A stretch of DNA of 64,000 nucleotides from Opitutaceae bacterium (GTDB lineage: Bacteria; Verrucomicrobiota; Verrucomicrobiia; Opitutales; Opitutaceae): positions 1 to 64,000 of the forward strand of contig JAUYAK010000076.1 of assembly GCA_030693515.1 (NCBI GenBank), in the 5' to 3' direction. The translations under genes and the position numbers were made by a program. Shown piece after piece: positions 8,781 to 17,734 of this stretch; positions within the stretch are counted from its first letter, which is position 1, and every line of letters starts with the position of its first letter. The notes under the pieces are model-generated. The model was not told the origin of the DNA and ran no database searches. It saw only the letters and a program-made list of their open reading frames with translations.

Positions 8781-10292
8781 TTACTTGATCTCCAGCTGCG
8801 GGCGCGTGGGCTCGGGCCAGTCGATGTGGTAGAACTTGCCGCGGGGCTTGTCGGTGCGCTCGTAGGTGTGCGCGCCGAAATAGTCGCGCTGGGCCTGGAG
8901 CAGGTTGGCCGGCAGGCGGGCGGAGCGGTAGGCGTCGTAATAGCTGAGCGCCGACGCGAAGGTCGGGATGCTGATGCCGCTCTCGACCGCGAGGCTGATC
9001 ACTTTGCGCCAGTTGGCCTGGGCCTTCTGGATCGTCTTGTTGAAATAGCCGTCGAGGAGGAGGTTCGCGAGCTTCGGGTTGCGGGCGTAGGCCTCGGTGA
9101 TCTTCTGCAAGAACGCCGCGCGGATGATGCAACCGCCGCGGAAGATCTGGGCGATCTGGCCGAAGTTGAGTTTCCAGCCATATTCACCCTGCGCGGTGCG
9201 CATGAGTTGGAAGCCCTGCGCGTAGGAGCAGATCTTCGAGCAGTAGAGGGCGTCGTGGATCGCCTTGATGAGTTCCTTCTTCTTGGCGGGGGAGACCTTC
9301 TTGACCTTCGGACCCTTGAGCACTTTCGAAGCGGCGACGCGCTCTTCCCTGATGGCGGAGAGGCAGCGGGCGAAGACGGACTCGGCGATGGTCGGAGCCG
9401 GCACGCCCATGTCGAGGGCGTTGACGGAGGTCCATTTGCCGGTGCCTTTTTGGCCGGCGGTGTCGAGGATGACGTCGACGATGGGCTTCTTCGTCATCGG
9501 ATCCTTCTGCTTCAGGATGTCGGCCGTGATCTCGATGAGGAAGCTGTCGAGCGCGCCCTTGTTCCAGGTGGAGAAGATCTCGCCCATCTCGGCGGGCTTG
9601 AGGCCGAGCAGGCCCTGCATGAGGGCGTAGGCCTCACAGATCATCTGCATGTCGCCATACTCGATCCCGTTGTGGACCATCTTGACGTAGTGGCCGGCGC
9701 CGTTTTCGCCGATGTAGGTGGTGCAGGGCACGCCGCCCTTGACGGGTTTGCCGGGGGTGGCGCCCATGATCGGACGGCCGGTCTTCTTGTCGACCTTGGC
9801 GGCGACGGCTTCCCAGATGGGTTTGAGTTCTTTCCAAGCGGCGAATTCGCCGCCGGGCATAAGGGACGGGCCGAAGCGCGCGCCTTCTTCACCGCCCGAC
9901 ACGCCGGAGCCGATGAAGCGGAGGCCTTTTTCCTTCAGCGCTTTTTCGCGGCGGATGGTGTCGGTCCAGAGGGCGTTGCCGCCGTCGATGATGATGTCGT
10001 TCGCCTCAAGGAGAGGAACGAGGCTGTCGATCACGGCGTCCGTGGCCTTGCCGGCCTGGACGAGGATGATCATCTTGCGCGGCGTCGCGAGGGAGGCGAC
10101 GAACTCCTCGAGGGTCTTCGCGCCGACGACACCGCCGGGCGTGCTCGGATTTTCGGCGACGAACTTGTCGGTCTTTTCCGTCGTGCGGTTGTAAACCGAA
10201 ATTTGGAAGCCGTGATCGGCGATGTTGAGGGCGAGATTCTGACCCATGACGGCGAGGCCGATGAGTCCGATGTCGGATTGCGTTTTAGCCAT
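8781..10292 (-). CDS. gnd: 6-phosphogluconate dehydrogenase, decarboxylating
   Basis: 503 residues from the ATG at 10292 ([12 protein letters not shown]), which directly precedes the Rossmann fold; an upstream in-frame ATG would add a hydrophobic 16-residue leader not expected here. The NADP-binding [15 protein letters not shown] (about 9-23) is followed by the substrate motif [14 protein letters not shown] (about 125-138) and the catalytic Lys/Asn segment [14 protein letters not shown]. It converts 6-phosphogluconate to ribulose 5-phosphate with CO2 release in the oxidative pentose phosphate pathway, in the cytoplasm. It is slightly longer than the usual 470-480 residues, mainly through a Lys-rich stretch ([16 protein letters not shown]). 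A good terminator follows. Confidence 0.97.
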   Translation of the reverse strand: MAKTQSDIGLIGLAVMGQNLALNIADHGFQISVYNRTTEKTDKFVAENPSTPGGVVGAKTLEEFVASLATPRKMIILVQAGKATDAVIDSLVPLLEANDIIIDGGNALWTDTIRREKALKEKGLRFIGSGVSGGEEGARFGPSLMPGGEFAAWKELKPIWEAVAAKVDKKTGRPIMGATPGKPVKGGVPCTTYIGENGAGHYVKMVHNGIEYGDMQMICEAYALMQGLLGLKPAEMGEIFSTWNKGALDSFLIEITADILKQKDPMTKKPIVDVILDTAGQKGTGKWTSVNALDMGVPAPTIAESVFARCLSAIREERVAASKVLKGPKVKKVSPAKKKELIKAIHDALYCSKICSYAQGFQLMRTAQGEYGWKLNFGQIAQIFRGGCIIRAAFLQKITEAYARNPKLANLLLDGYFNKTIQKAQANWRKVISLAVESGISIPTFASALSYYDAYRSARLPANLLQAQRDYFGAHTYERTDKPRGKFYHIDWPEPTRPQLEIK

Positions 10293-10393
10293 GGCGAGGA
10301 GGAAGGCGGCGAGGACTAGCCAAATGGGAGGGAAAACCAAACCCTTTCTCGGCGGGCGTCATAAAAACCGCGGGCGGCAGGCCGGTCGCACCG

Positions 10394-10642
10394 TCATTTC
10401 CGGGCCTTGCCGGGGAGGAATTCCGCGACCCAGGCGACGAAAGGCGTGGCCCATTCGGGCTCGTTGCGCTCGTAGATCCAGTTGAAGCCCACAAACGTGA
10501 GCGCGATGAGCAGCAGGAAGCCGAGGATATAGCCGCTGAACTTGGCGAGCGTGCGGATGAGCAGGACGACAGCGATCAGCGCCAGCAGGCCGACGCCGAC
10601 CTTGATCCACAGGTCGAGGGGCACCTCTTTCAGGCGATCCAT
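10394..10642 (-). CDS. Small two-helix membrane protein of unknown function
   Basis: 82 residues from the ATG at 10642, chosen because GGAG lies five bases upstream; an ATG 39 bases earlier has no ribosome site. Two hydrophobic segments (about 12-28 and 34-52) are joined by RTLAKFSG, followed by a short amphipathic tail. I do not recognise a family. It lies upstream of gnd in the same direction, with about 100 bases between, and may share transcription with it. Confidence 0.6.
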   Translation of the reverse strand: MDRLKEVPLDLWIKVGVGLLALIAVVLLIRTLAKFSGYILGFLLLIALTFVGFNWIYERNEPEWATPFVAWVAEFLPGKARK

Positions 10643-10738
10643 GACTCCGGTTTCGGCAGTGGCGGCGGCGAGGACGTGCATGGGGTGGACGATGGCGCGG
10701 CGGCCGGTGGGTTTCGAGTCCGAATCCGCGGCAGCCGC

Positions 10739-11191
10739 CTAGGCCGGTGGCCGCGCGTCCGCGCCGCCATGATCACCGCGCGTGGCGCAATTGATCCACG
10801 CGGTGGCGCCGCTGGCGTAGTGCTCCTTTTTCCAGATGGGCAGGCGGGCCTTGGCCTCGTCGATGATGTAGCGGCACGCGTCGAACGCCGCGCCGCGGTG
10901 CTCCGCGGTCACGCCCACCCACACCGCGAGATCGCCGAGCGCGAGGTGGCCGGTGCGGTGAACGCATGCGGCGCCGAGGAGAGAAAATATCTCGCGCGCC
11001 TCGGTGAGGATTTTCTCGCCTTCGGAAGTCGCGAGCGGCGCGTAGGCCTCGTATTCGAGAGAGAGCACGGGCTGGCCCTCGTTGCGGTTGCGCACCCAAC
11101 CCTCGAAGGTGACGCAGGCGCCGGCGCGCTCGTCGGCGAGTGCGCGCTGGAGGGCGACGGGGTCGAGGGGGGCAAGGGAGACGCGAAACAT
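10739..11191 (-). CDS. moaE: Molybdopterin synthase catalytic (large) subunit
   Basis: 150 residues, the normal MoaE size. Diagnostic motifs are VTFEGWVRN near the N-terminus, LEYEAY, HRTGHLALGD, VWVGVTAEHRGAAFDACR and the catalytic-lysine region LPIWKKEHY near residue 120. With MoaD it inserts the dithiolene sulfurs into precursor Z to make molybdopterin. It is the last gene of the minus-strand molybdenum cofactor run but is separated from moaD by a 3.2 kb restriction-modification gene whose stop lies 14 bases upstream. Confidence 0.96.
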   Translation of the reverse strand: MFRVSLAPLDPVALQRALADERAGACVTFEGWVRNRNEGQPVLSLEYEAYAPLATSEGEKILTEAREIFSLLGAACVHRTGHLALGDLAVWVGVTAEHRGAAFDACRYIIDEAKARLPIWKKEHYASGATAWINCATRGDHGGADARPPA

Positions 11192-11205
11192 GAGTGCGCG
11201 TCCGG

Positions 11206-14200
11206 TTATTTCTTCGCCGCTTCGTAAGGCGTCTCGTCCTCGGCGACGTAGATATGCCCGGCATCAAGGTCGGCTTGGGAGTAGCCTGCAGGCGTCTTGC
11301 CCTTGGCCGGAGTCGAGTCGTCGAGCGCAGGCAATTTGGCCACGAGCTTCATCGTCTCGACGCTCACAGTCACGACCTGGCCCACGAGGCGGATGATGTA
11401 GTCTTCGTCGTCCGCGCGGTTGGGGTCGCTGGTGATTTCGCCGGCCGCGTCGCGCTCGACACGGTATTGGTCGATCACCCAGTCGAGCGCGCTGCGGTTG
11501 CCGAGTCGGTAACTGTGCGCGGCGGCGGGGATGCCTTCGAGCGTAAGCCAGTCGTTGTAGGCGAGCGCAGTCTTGTCCTTGGACAACTTCATCCGCTCGA
11601 CCCGCCAGTCGGGTTTCACGCCCTTCGCCTCCACGCGCTTCAGCTTGAATTCCTTTTGCGATTCGTAGCCCGTGTGGAATGCGGCCAGCTTTTCCCCGGC
11701 CTGGGCGAACGCGGCGAAATCGGGTGCGAACGGGATGCGCGGCAGCTCGCGCCGGAGGTTGGCGGCGTATTTTTGGCGGTAAGCCGGATGGTGCAGGACG
11801 GCGTAAACGTAATGGAAGATGTCGCGCTTGGTGAGCTTCGCGCCGGCGCCGGGGTATCGCGCCTTAAACTGCGCCAAGGCCCAGTCGGTGACGTTGTCGC
11901 GCCGGTGGCCGCCATCCGTGTCGTAAGTGTAGAGGGGGAAGCACTGAGCCTTCTCAAACGCAAAATCCAAACTCGTTATCGCCTGGGCGGTGAATACTCC
12001 AAACGCCTGCCTGTTGCCCGGACCAGGAACGATTATGGTCTGATTCACTGCGGTCGGTGTCGGAAAAAACGAAGGCTGAAGATAGCGACGATGAACAAGG
12101 AGATCATCAAAGTAGACGTGCCTTCGTGTGAAGGGACGAAATGTGGCATCGCGGATCAGCACCTTTGAAAACTCTAGCTCTCGGCCATCAACCAACGCGT
12201 TCTTTAGCCGGTCGGTCCATTTAACGAACTTGGGGTCGGGCGAAACAAAATCGTCAGCTCCAATCGATTTCTCGCGTCGGCGGCGGAAGCGACCCACCTC
12301 AGAGTTGTAGTTCTCGATCAGACGGGCGACCTTAAGCGCCAAGCCGTCGGGATTAAAGTCGAAAACCCATTCATCACGGTTCGTCGCAATACCGAGAGAA
12401 TATGTGCGGAAGATTGCTTGAGCATCGAGGCTGTCATTTGCTTTCGTCTCCTTGCTGCCCAACGGAGGAAAACCGTCGAAATCATTGTCGAGCCCCTCGC
12501 GCAGCCAAGTGTGCTTGGCGTCGGGCTTGAGTTTCTTCCATTTCACGCCGTCGATGGATTTTTTTTCCTCCAGCCACGCCCATTTCTCTTCCTTGCTCCA
12601 ATCCTCACCGACCTCTGCGTAGCGAATCACAGCGTTGCGGCGCTTCAGTTCCTTCTGTTTGTGCCGGACAAAAAGCGCGATGCTTACGCCGACTTGAATT
12701 CCGAAAACATTGTGGGTCGTGCCGGAGAGCTTGGGATTTTTCCGCACGTTGCCGTTGAGATCCACGATGTAGATCGCATCGAAGTCCTCGGCTAGGTGCT
12801 GGCGCACGCCATCGGCATTGATCGCCTCCAGATAGCCGTTGTTCGTGACGAGCGCGACGATACCCTCGTCGCCAATCCGATCGCTGGCCCACGCGAGAGC
12901 TTTGATGTAGGGATCGCTGAGTTTGTTCAGCAGCGTCGCTCTAGAGTCGGCAGCATAAGTGTTCTTTATCCGCTGGTCGAGTCGCGGGTATTTTCGATTC
13001 TTGTTATTGTCGTTCTCGTCCTGCTGGTTCGCGTTGTAGGGCGGGTTGCCGAGGATGACGCGGATGGGTGCTTTCTTCTGCGCATTCACTCGCTCGGTGT
13101 TCTTCGCCAGATCGAACGCCATCTCCATCGTCTCGCCATGACCGGGCTCGGCGAGTTCGAAGGTGTCGACGAGGCAGAGGCCGGGAAATGACTCGTAGGT
13201 GCCGGTGCGCTCGAAGAACTCGTGCTCCACGTTCTGCGCGGCGATGTAGTAGGGCAGGAGCATGATCTCGTTGGCCCAGAGTTCGCCGAGGAATTTTTTC
13301 TTCAGCGCCGCGGCCGGCAGCTCGCGCATGAGGTGGACGAGGAAGTTGCCCGTGCCGGTGAACGGATCGAGAAAGTGGACGCCCTCGGCGCCGAGGTCTT
13401 TGCCGAATTCTTTTTTCAGCAGCTCGCGGATGCTCGCGATCATGAAGCGCACGATGGAGGGCGGTGTGTAAACGATGCCCATCGTGTCGGCGACCTTCAC
13501 CGCGAAACCCTGGAAGAACTTTTCGTAAACGGTGTTCAGGAACTTCTGCTTCTCCGAAAAATCCTCGATGACGGTCGCGGCGCTCTCGATGGCGACGTAG
13601 AAGCGGTCGAGTTTCTTCAGGAAGTCGGCGCGCGAAAAATGAGCGGATGCGAGAGCGTCGATCACCTTTTCGATTTCGACGGCGACGACGTTGCGACGGG
13701 TGAAATCGGGGTTGTTGAAGACGGAGCCGAAGAGGCGCGCGGTGAGCAGATGCTGGATGAGCATCTCCTCGATGGCGGAGTCGGCGAGCGAGGGGTTGAT
13801 GGCGGCGCGGCAGAGCGCGGCGAAGTCGTTGAAGGCGGCGGTGAATTTTTTGTTGGGCAGCGTGCCCTTCGTGCCGCGGGCGCGCTGGATGACCTCGCTC
13901 AGGCTTTTGCCGAGCTCCGCCACGCGCTCGCGAAACTCTTCCGTGGCGCGCTCCCAGTCGGCGATCACGGGCTCGGTGTAGGCGAAGAAACGGGCGAGGA
14001 TGTCGCAGAGGTGCTGCGGGCAGGTGTCGATGTAGCAGTCGAGGACGACCTTGCCGTCCTGCACGAGGAGGGCGCGGCGGGGTTGCCAGAAGAGGGTGTT
14101 TTTCGCGGGGTAGCCGAGCTTGAGCTTGGCGCGCATCTCGGCCGCGAGGTCGTCGGCGTCGTCCTTGGCCTCGATCACGCCGTGCGGGATGCGGTAGGAG

Positions 14201-14427
14201 TCGAGGAGAACGGCGTCGAGGCGCAGCGGAGCGGCGTTTTTCCGGGAGACGGAGTATTCGCGGACGAGCGTCCACTTAAGCGGGCCGGCACAGTGTTCGA
14301 TAAGCCGGTGCCACGCCTCGCGGACGGCAGTCTCATGGGTCGCGCCAACGTTGGCCAGCTGGGTCAGGGCGAGGGTGTAGGCCTTGACAGGCGCGGACGT
14401 AGGCTTGAGGGCGATAGGATGCGCCAT
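11206..14427 (-). CDS. Single-polypeptide restriction-modification enzyme (type ISP/IIG-like)
   Basis: 1073 residues. An N-terminal nuclease-like motif has D71, then IEAK with E86 and K88 (PD-(D/E)xK pattern). A helical linker runs to about 320. The adenine methyltransferase core has motif I DPFTGTGNF (354-362) and motif IV NPPY (461-464). The rest, about 480-1073, resembles the specificity domain of type ISP enzymes. I see no helicase/translocase domain between nuclease and methylase, so the architecture is closer to type IIG. It should both methylate and cut DNA at an unknown site. It sits inside the molybdenum cofactor operon between moaD and moaE. The stretch about 11950-13000 is clearly AT-richer than its neighbours, suggesting transfer. 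Confidence 0.88.
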   Translation of the reverse strand: MAHPIALKPTSAPVKAYTLALTQLANVGATHETAVREAWHRLIEHCAGPLKWTLVREYSVSRKNAAPLRLDAVLLDSYRIPHGVIEAKDDADDLAAEMRAKLKLGYPAKNTLFWQPRRALLVQDGKVVLDCYIDTCPQHLCDILARFFAYTEPVIADWERATEEFRERVAELGKSLSEVIQRARGTKGTLPNKKFTAAFNDFAALCRAAINPSLADSAIEEMLIQHLLTARLFGSVFNNPDFTRRNVVAVEIEKVIDALASAHFSRADFLKKLDRFYVAIESAATVIEDFSEKQKFLNTVYEKFFQGFAVKVADTMGIVYTPPSIVRFMIASIRELLKKEFGKDLGAEGVHFLDPFTGTGNFLVHLMRELPAAALKKKFLGELWANEIMLLPYYIAAQNVEHEFFERTGTYESFPGLCLVDTFELAEPGHGETMEMAFDLAKNTERVNAQKKAPIRVILGNPPYNANQQDENDNNKNRKYPRLDQRIKNTYAADSRATLLNKLSDPYIKALAWASDRIGDEGIVALVTNNGYLEAINADGVRQHLAEDFDAIYIVDLNGNVRKNPKLSGTTHNVFGIQVGVSIALFVRHKQKELKRRNAVIRYAEVGEDWSKEEKWAWLEEKKSIDGVKWKKLKPDAKHTWLREGLDNDFDGFPPLGSKETKANDSLDAQAIFRTYSLGIATNRDEWVFDFNPDGLALKVARLIENYNSEVGRFRRRREKSIGADDFVSPDPKFVKWTDRLKNALVDGRELEFSKVLIRDATFRPFTRRHVYFDDLLVHRRYLQPSFFPTPTAVNQTIIVPGPGNRQAFGVFTAQAITSLDFAFEKAQCFPLYTYDTDGGHRRDNVTDWALAQFKARYPGAGAKLTKRDIFHYVYAVLHHPAYRQKYAANLRRELPRIPFAPDFAAFAQAGEKLAAFHTGYESQKEFKLKRVEAKGVKPDWRVERMKLSKDKTALAYNDWLTLEGIPAAAHSYRLGNRSALDWVIDQYRVERDAAGEITSDPNRADDEDYIIRLVGQVVTVSVETMKLVAKLPALDDSTPAKGKTPAGYSQADLDAGHIYVAEDETPYEAAKK

Positions 14428-14495
14428 GACGTGCGCTGAGTTGAGGTAGCGGTGAAGCGCAGGGCAACCGCGCAGTTCAAGCGCCGGAGATTCGC

Positions 14496-14738
14496 CTATC
14501 CCCCGGCCACCGGCGGGATGAAGACCACGCGGTCGCCCTCGCGGAGCGGCGTATCGCTGGCAATGAAGGTGTCGTTCACCGCGGCGCGGATGCGGTCGCC
14601 GGGGAGCGTGAAGGCGTGGCGGGCGCGCAGCTCGTCGTAGAGCGCACCGGGGGTCGTGGCGGCGGTCGCGAGGGTTTCCTCGGTGAGGCCGCGCTGCTCG
14701 CGCAGGATGGCGAAATACTGGATGCGGACGGTGATCAT
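14496..14738 (-). CDS. moaD: Molybdopterin synthase small (sulfur carrier) subunit
   Basis: 80 residues from the ATG at 14738 (MITVRIQYFAILREQ); an earlier in-frame ATG lies in the repeat region and adds an unlikely leader. It is a ubiquitin-like beta-grasp protein ending in VAGG, the C-terminal Gly-Gly that is adenylated and thiocarboxylated. It partners MoaE in molybdopterin synthesis. Its start is 56 bases past the moaC stop; downstream the operon is interrupted by the restriction-modification gene, so moaD and moaE are not adjacent as they usually are. Confidence 0.94.
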   Translation of the reverse strand: MITVRIQYFAILREQRGLTEETLATAATTPGALYDELRARHAFTLPGDRIRAAVNDTFIASDTPLREGDRVVFIPPVAGG

Positions 14739-14772
14739 CGGGAGCGCGTGAGATGATTCGCAGGTTGGTTCA

Positions 14773-14797
14773 GGGCGGGTCACAGACCGCGCCCTAC
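14773..14797 (-). repeat. Single palindromic half, GTAGGGC family
   Basis: On the minus strand it reads GTAGGGCGCGGTCTGTGACC..., a single hairpin half. It lies between moaC and moaD and supplies the TAG stop of moaC. Confidence 0.78.
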
Positions 14798-15267
14798 TCG
14801 GCGCGGTAGTCTTTTTTACCGCCGGTTTTTTCGAGGAGGCGCACGTCTTTGATCACGATGCCGTGGGTCACGGCCTTGGCCATGTCGTAGAAGGTCAGCG
14901 CGGCCACGGTCGCGCCGGTGAGCGCCTCCATCTCCACGCCGGTCTTGGCGTGCGTCTCGACGCGGCAGTGGATCGCGATTTCGGCGCGGGCGGCGTCGGG
15001 GATGATTTCGATCTGGCAGTCGTCGAGGGCGAGCGGGTGGCAGAGGGGGATGAGGTCGCCGGTTTTCTTCGCGCCCATCACGCCCGCGAGGATCGCGGTC
15101 TGGAAAATTGGGCCCTTCTTCGTCGCGATTTCACCGTCGCGGAGGAGCGCGGCGAGCTCTCCGGGGAGAGCGACGCGGGCGACGGCGTGCGCGGTGCGAC
15201 GGGTCACGGGCTTGGCGCCGACGTTGACCATCGCGGGGCGGTTCTGGGCGTCGAGGTGCGAGAACAT
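14794..15267 (-). CDS. moaC: Cyclic pyranopterin monophosphate synthase
   Basis: 157 residues, the family's length. Signature segments are KGPIFQTAILAGVMGAKKT, DLIPLCHPL and KTGVEMEALTGATVAALT, carrying the conserved His and Lys/Glu residues of MoaC. With MoaA it converts GTP to cyclic pyranopterin monophosphate. The C-terminal YRAE is followed at once by a TAG lying in a GTAGGGC palindrome, so the tail may have been trimmed by repeat insertion. It is 62 bases downstream of moeA, a gap containing a short direct repeat. Confidence 0.96.
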   Translation of the reverse strand: MFSHLDAQNRPAMVNVGAKPVTRRTAHAVARVALPGELAALLRDGEIATKKGPIFQTAILAGVMGAKKTGDLIPLCHPLALDDCQIEIIPDAARAEIAIHCRVETHAKTGVEMEALTGATVAALTFYDMAKAVTHGIVIKDVRLLEKTGGKKDYRAE

Positions 15268-15283
15268 CTGAGGAAGCCCTAAT

Positions 15284-15309
15284 GACTAATGGCAAATGAC
15301 CAATGGCAA
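15284..15309. repeat. Short direct repeat in moeA-moaC gap
   Basis: Two copies of GACYAATGGCAA (15284-15295 and 15298-15309) separated by two bases. No function is evident. Confidence 0.6.
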
Positions 15310-15329
15310 GCTGCGCGCGCCGAACTTCA

Positions 15330-16538
15330 TCAACGCCACGGGAAAAACGGCGCGAGCGTGCCGGCGGGAAATTCCGTGGTCTCGGCCGGCAGCTCCACGA
15401 AGCCATCGCTGCCCATCAGGCCGGCGAAATCACCCGAAGTGTTGCTCGGGTCGGGCGTGGCGAGCACCTCGGCGCGCGGGCCACGGGAGAGTTTCACGGG
15501 GAGGAGATAGGCGAGCGGGGGCTTGAAGGTGACGGACTGCGCCAACGCCACGCGCGGCACGGGCTCCGGGGCGAGTCCGCTGGCGTGGGCGAGCGCCGGC
15601 AGCACGTAGCGATGCAGGCAGGTGAACGCCGACACGGGATTGCCCGGCAGCGCGAAGACGGGCGTGCGCCGCGCGCTGACGCCGAACCACAGCGGCTTGC
15701 CCGGGCGCTGCGCGACGCCCTGTAGCAGACGCTTCACCCCGAGCCGATCCAGCTCGGCGGGCAGGTGATCGAATTTTCCCTTCGAGACGCCGCCCGTGAT
15801 GATCACGACGTCGAACTCCGCGAGGATGTGCCACAGCCGGTGCTCGATCTCGTGGCGCACGTCGCGGAGGTGAAACCGCTCCGCGCCTGGATAGCCGGCG
15901 GCGGCGAGCGTCGCGCGGATCGCGAGGTCGTTGCTGCGCCGGATCTGGTGCGGGGCGACGACCGCGTCGACCTCCACCAGCTCGTCGCCGGTGGAGATGA
16001 CCGCAATTTTCGGCGCGGAGCTCACGGCCAGTGTCGCGCACCCACACGCCGCGGCCACGGCGATCTCACGGCCGGAGAGCCGCACGCCGGGGCGCACGAT
16101 GACTTCGCCCGCGCGGTGATCGCTGCCGCGCGCGTGGATGGCGTGGCCGCGCCCAAGCGAGTCGGGCCGGCCGGTGATCGTCACCGTCGCGCCGTCGCGC
16201 TGCGTCTCCTCATAGGGCACGATGCTATCGGCGCCTTCGGGCACGACCGCGCCGGTCATGATTTCGATGCAGGCCTCAGGACCGGCGCCGAGCTTGAAGG
16301 CCCGCATGCCGGCGGCCTGCACGGCCTCGACCCGGAAGGTGCGCGTGCCCGCGGCCAGCTCGGCGGCGCGCAGCGCATAGCCGTCCATCGTCACGCGATC
16401 AAAGGGCGGAAGATCGCGGTCAGCTCGAATCTCGGCCCGCAACACACGGCCGGGCGCGGCGGCGACCGGGCAATCCTCGCGGGGAAAGGGCGCGATGGCC
16501 CCGAGGATGATTTTTTCGGCCTCAGCGGGACTCAGCAT
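15330..16538 (-). CDS. moeA: Molybdopterin molybdenumtransferase
   Basis: 402 residues from the ATG at 16538 (MLSPAEAEKIILGAI). Canonical MoeA features are LPPFDRVTMDGYALRA near 50-65, the EIMTGAVVPEGADSIVPYE loop near 100-120, STGDEL, and TGGVSKGKFD in the MogA-like domain, then ALPGNPVSAFTC near the C-terminal part. It inserts molybdate into adenylylated molybdopterin. It is the first gene of the minus-strand cofactor run. moaA diverges from it with 85 bases between, a gap that holds an imperfect inverted repeat. Confidence 0.96.
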   Translation of the reverse strand: MLSPAEAEKIILGAIAPFPREDCPVAAAPGRVLRAEIRADRDLPPFDRVTMDGYALRAAELAAGTRTFRVEAVQAAGMRAFKLGAGPEACIEIMTGAVVPEGADSIVPYEETQRDGATVTITGRPDSLGRGHAIHARGSDHRAGEVIVRPGVRLSGREIAVAAACGCATLAVSSAPKIAVISTGDELVEVDAVVAPHQIRRSNDLAIRATLAAAGYPGAERFHLRDVRHEIEHRLWHILAEFDVVIITGGVSKGKFDHLPAELDRLGVKRLLQGVAQRPGKPLWFGVSARRTPVFALPGNPVSAFTCLHRYVLPALAHASGLAPEPVPRVALAQSVTFKPPLAYLLPVKLSRGPRAEVLATPDPSNTSGDFAGLMGSDGFVELPAETTEFPAGTLAPFFPWR

Positions 16539-16545
16539 TTTTTGC

Positions 16546-16626
16546 CACAGAAAACACGGAGGAATCGCCGAGCGCACGGAGAAACTGGCAAAGTTCGCCG
16601 CTCTGTGTCCTCTGTTTCTTTCCGTG
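16546..16626. repeat. Imperfect inverted repeat in moeA/moaA divergent gap
   Basis: CACAGAAAACACGGAG (from 16546) faces CTCTGTGTCCTCTGTT (from 16601), matching imperfectly in inverted orientation. It fills the divergent promoter region and ends at the moaA start. Confidence 0.45.
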
Positions 16627-17652
16627 ACCCCGGTAGCCCATCCCGTTGATCAATTTCTCCGTCCCCTCCGCGATCTGCGCATCTCGGTGACGGACCGCTG
16701 CAATTTCCGCTGCCCGTATTGCATGCCGGCGGAGGTGTTCGGGCCGGGGCACGCCTTCCTGCGCGATCCGCAGCTGATGACGCTGGCGGAGATCACGCGG
16801 ATCGTGCGGGCGTTTCGCGCGCTGGGCGTCGAGAAAGTGCGCCTCACCGGCGGCGAGCCGCTGCTGCGCGCCGATGTGCCAGACCTCATCCGTGCGCTGA
16901 AACAGGAACTCGGCGTGAAGGATGTGGCGCTCACCACCAACGGTTGGATGCTGGAGAAACTCGCGCCGGCGCTGCGCGCCGCGGGGCTCGATCGGCTCAA
17001 CGTCTCGGTCGATTCGCTGGACGATGCGACGGCGGGCAAGCTGAACGGCCTCGGCTTCAAGGTTGCGCGCGTGCTGCGCGGCATCGATGCCGCGGCGGCG
17101 CTCGGTTTCCCGATCAAGATCAACTGCGTGGTGCAGCGCGGGGTGAACGACGCGGAGCTGCCCGCGCTCTGCGAATATTTCCGCGCGCGCGGGCACACGC
17201 TGCGGTTCATCGAGTTCATGGATGTGGGCCACACCAACCACTGGGACGCGAGCCGCGTGGTGCCCGCGCGCGAGATCGTGGAGCGCATCGGCGCGATCTG
17301 GCCGCTGGAGCCGGTCGGTCCGGCCTATCGCGGTGAAGTCGCCGCGCGCTACCGCTACCGCGACGGCCGCGGGGAGATCGGCCTAATCAGCTCGGTAACG
17401 GAGCCGTTTTGCCGCGACTGCCACCGCGCGCGGCTATCGGCCGACGGCAAACTCTACACCTGCCTCTTCACGGCGCTGGGTTGGGACGTGCTCGGCGCGG
17501 TGCGCGCGCCGGGAGCCACAGACGGAGACGTGGAAAATTTTCTGCGCCGCATCTGGCAAGGCCGCATGGATCGCTACAGCGACGAACGGGCCGAAGTGAT
17601 CGCCGCAGGCGAGACGCGGGCGAAGGTCGAGATGAGCTACATCGGCGGGTAG
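16624..17652 (+). CDS. moaA: GTP 3',8-cyclase (radical SAM)
   Basis: 342 residues from the GTG at 16624, the first start giving the normal short leader before the radical SAM motif; the frame is open further upstream but that part overlaps moeA. The first 4Fe-4S cluster is bound by C26, C30 and C33 (CNFRCPYC); the SAM-binding LTGGEPLLR follows. The second cluster uses FCRDCHRARLSADGKLYTC near the C-terminus. The protein ends in Gly-Gly (SYIGG), as catalytic MoaA does. It performs the first step of molybdenum cofactor synthesis and diverges from moeA-moaC-moaD. Confidence 0.95.
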   Translation: MTPVAHPVDQFLRPLRDLRISVTDRCNFRCPYCMPAEVFGPGHAFLRDPQLMTLAEITRIVRAFRALGVEKVRLTGGEPLLRADVPDLIRALKQELGVKDVALTTNGWMLEKLAPALRAAGLDRLNVSVDSLDDATAGKLNGLGFKVARVLRGIDAAAALGFPIKINCVVQRGVNDAELPALCEYFRARGHTLRFIEFMDVGHTNHWDASRVVPAREIVERIGAIWPLEPVGPAYRGEVAARYRYRDGRGEIGLISSVTEPFCRDCHRARLSADGKLYTCLFTALGWDVLGAVRAPGATDGDVENFLRRIWQGRMDRYSDERAEVIAAGETRAKVEMSYIGG

Positions 17653-17705
17653 CCGATCACGTTTGCCGTTCGGCCCGCTGCTTCCGAAGCGGACTTTCCA
17701 AACCA

Positions 17706-17731
17706 CGGCGGGCAGGGCCGCCCGCCGCTAC
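17706..17731 (-). repeat. Single palindromic half, GTAGCGG variant
   Basis: On the minus strand GTAGCGGCGGGC-GGCC-CTGCCCGCCG, a hairpin just downstream of the convergent membrane-protein gene and of moaA. A second weak hairpin (CCGCTGCTTCCGAAGCGG) lies at about 17680. No T-run follows either. Confidence 0.6.
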
Positions 17732-17734
17732 AGC

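Noticed and set aside
8748-10319. 523-codon open frame on the plus strand
   Set aside because: Antisense shadow of gnd.
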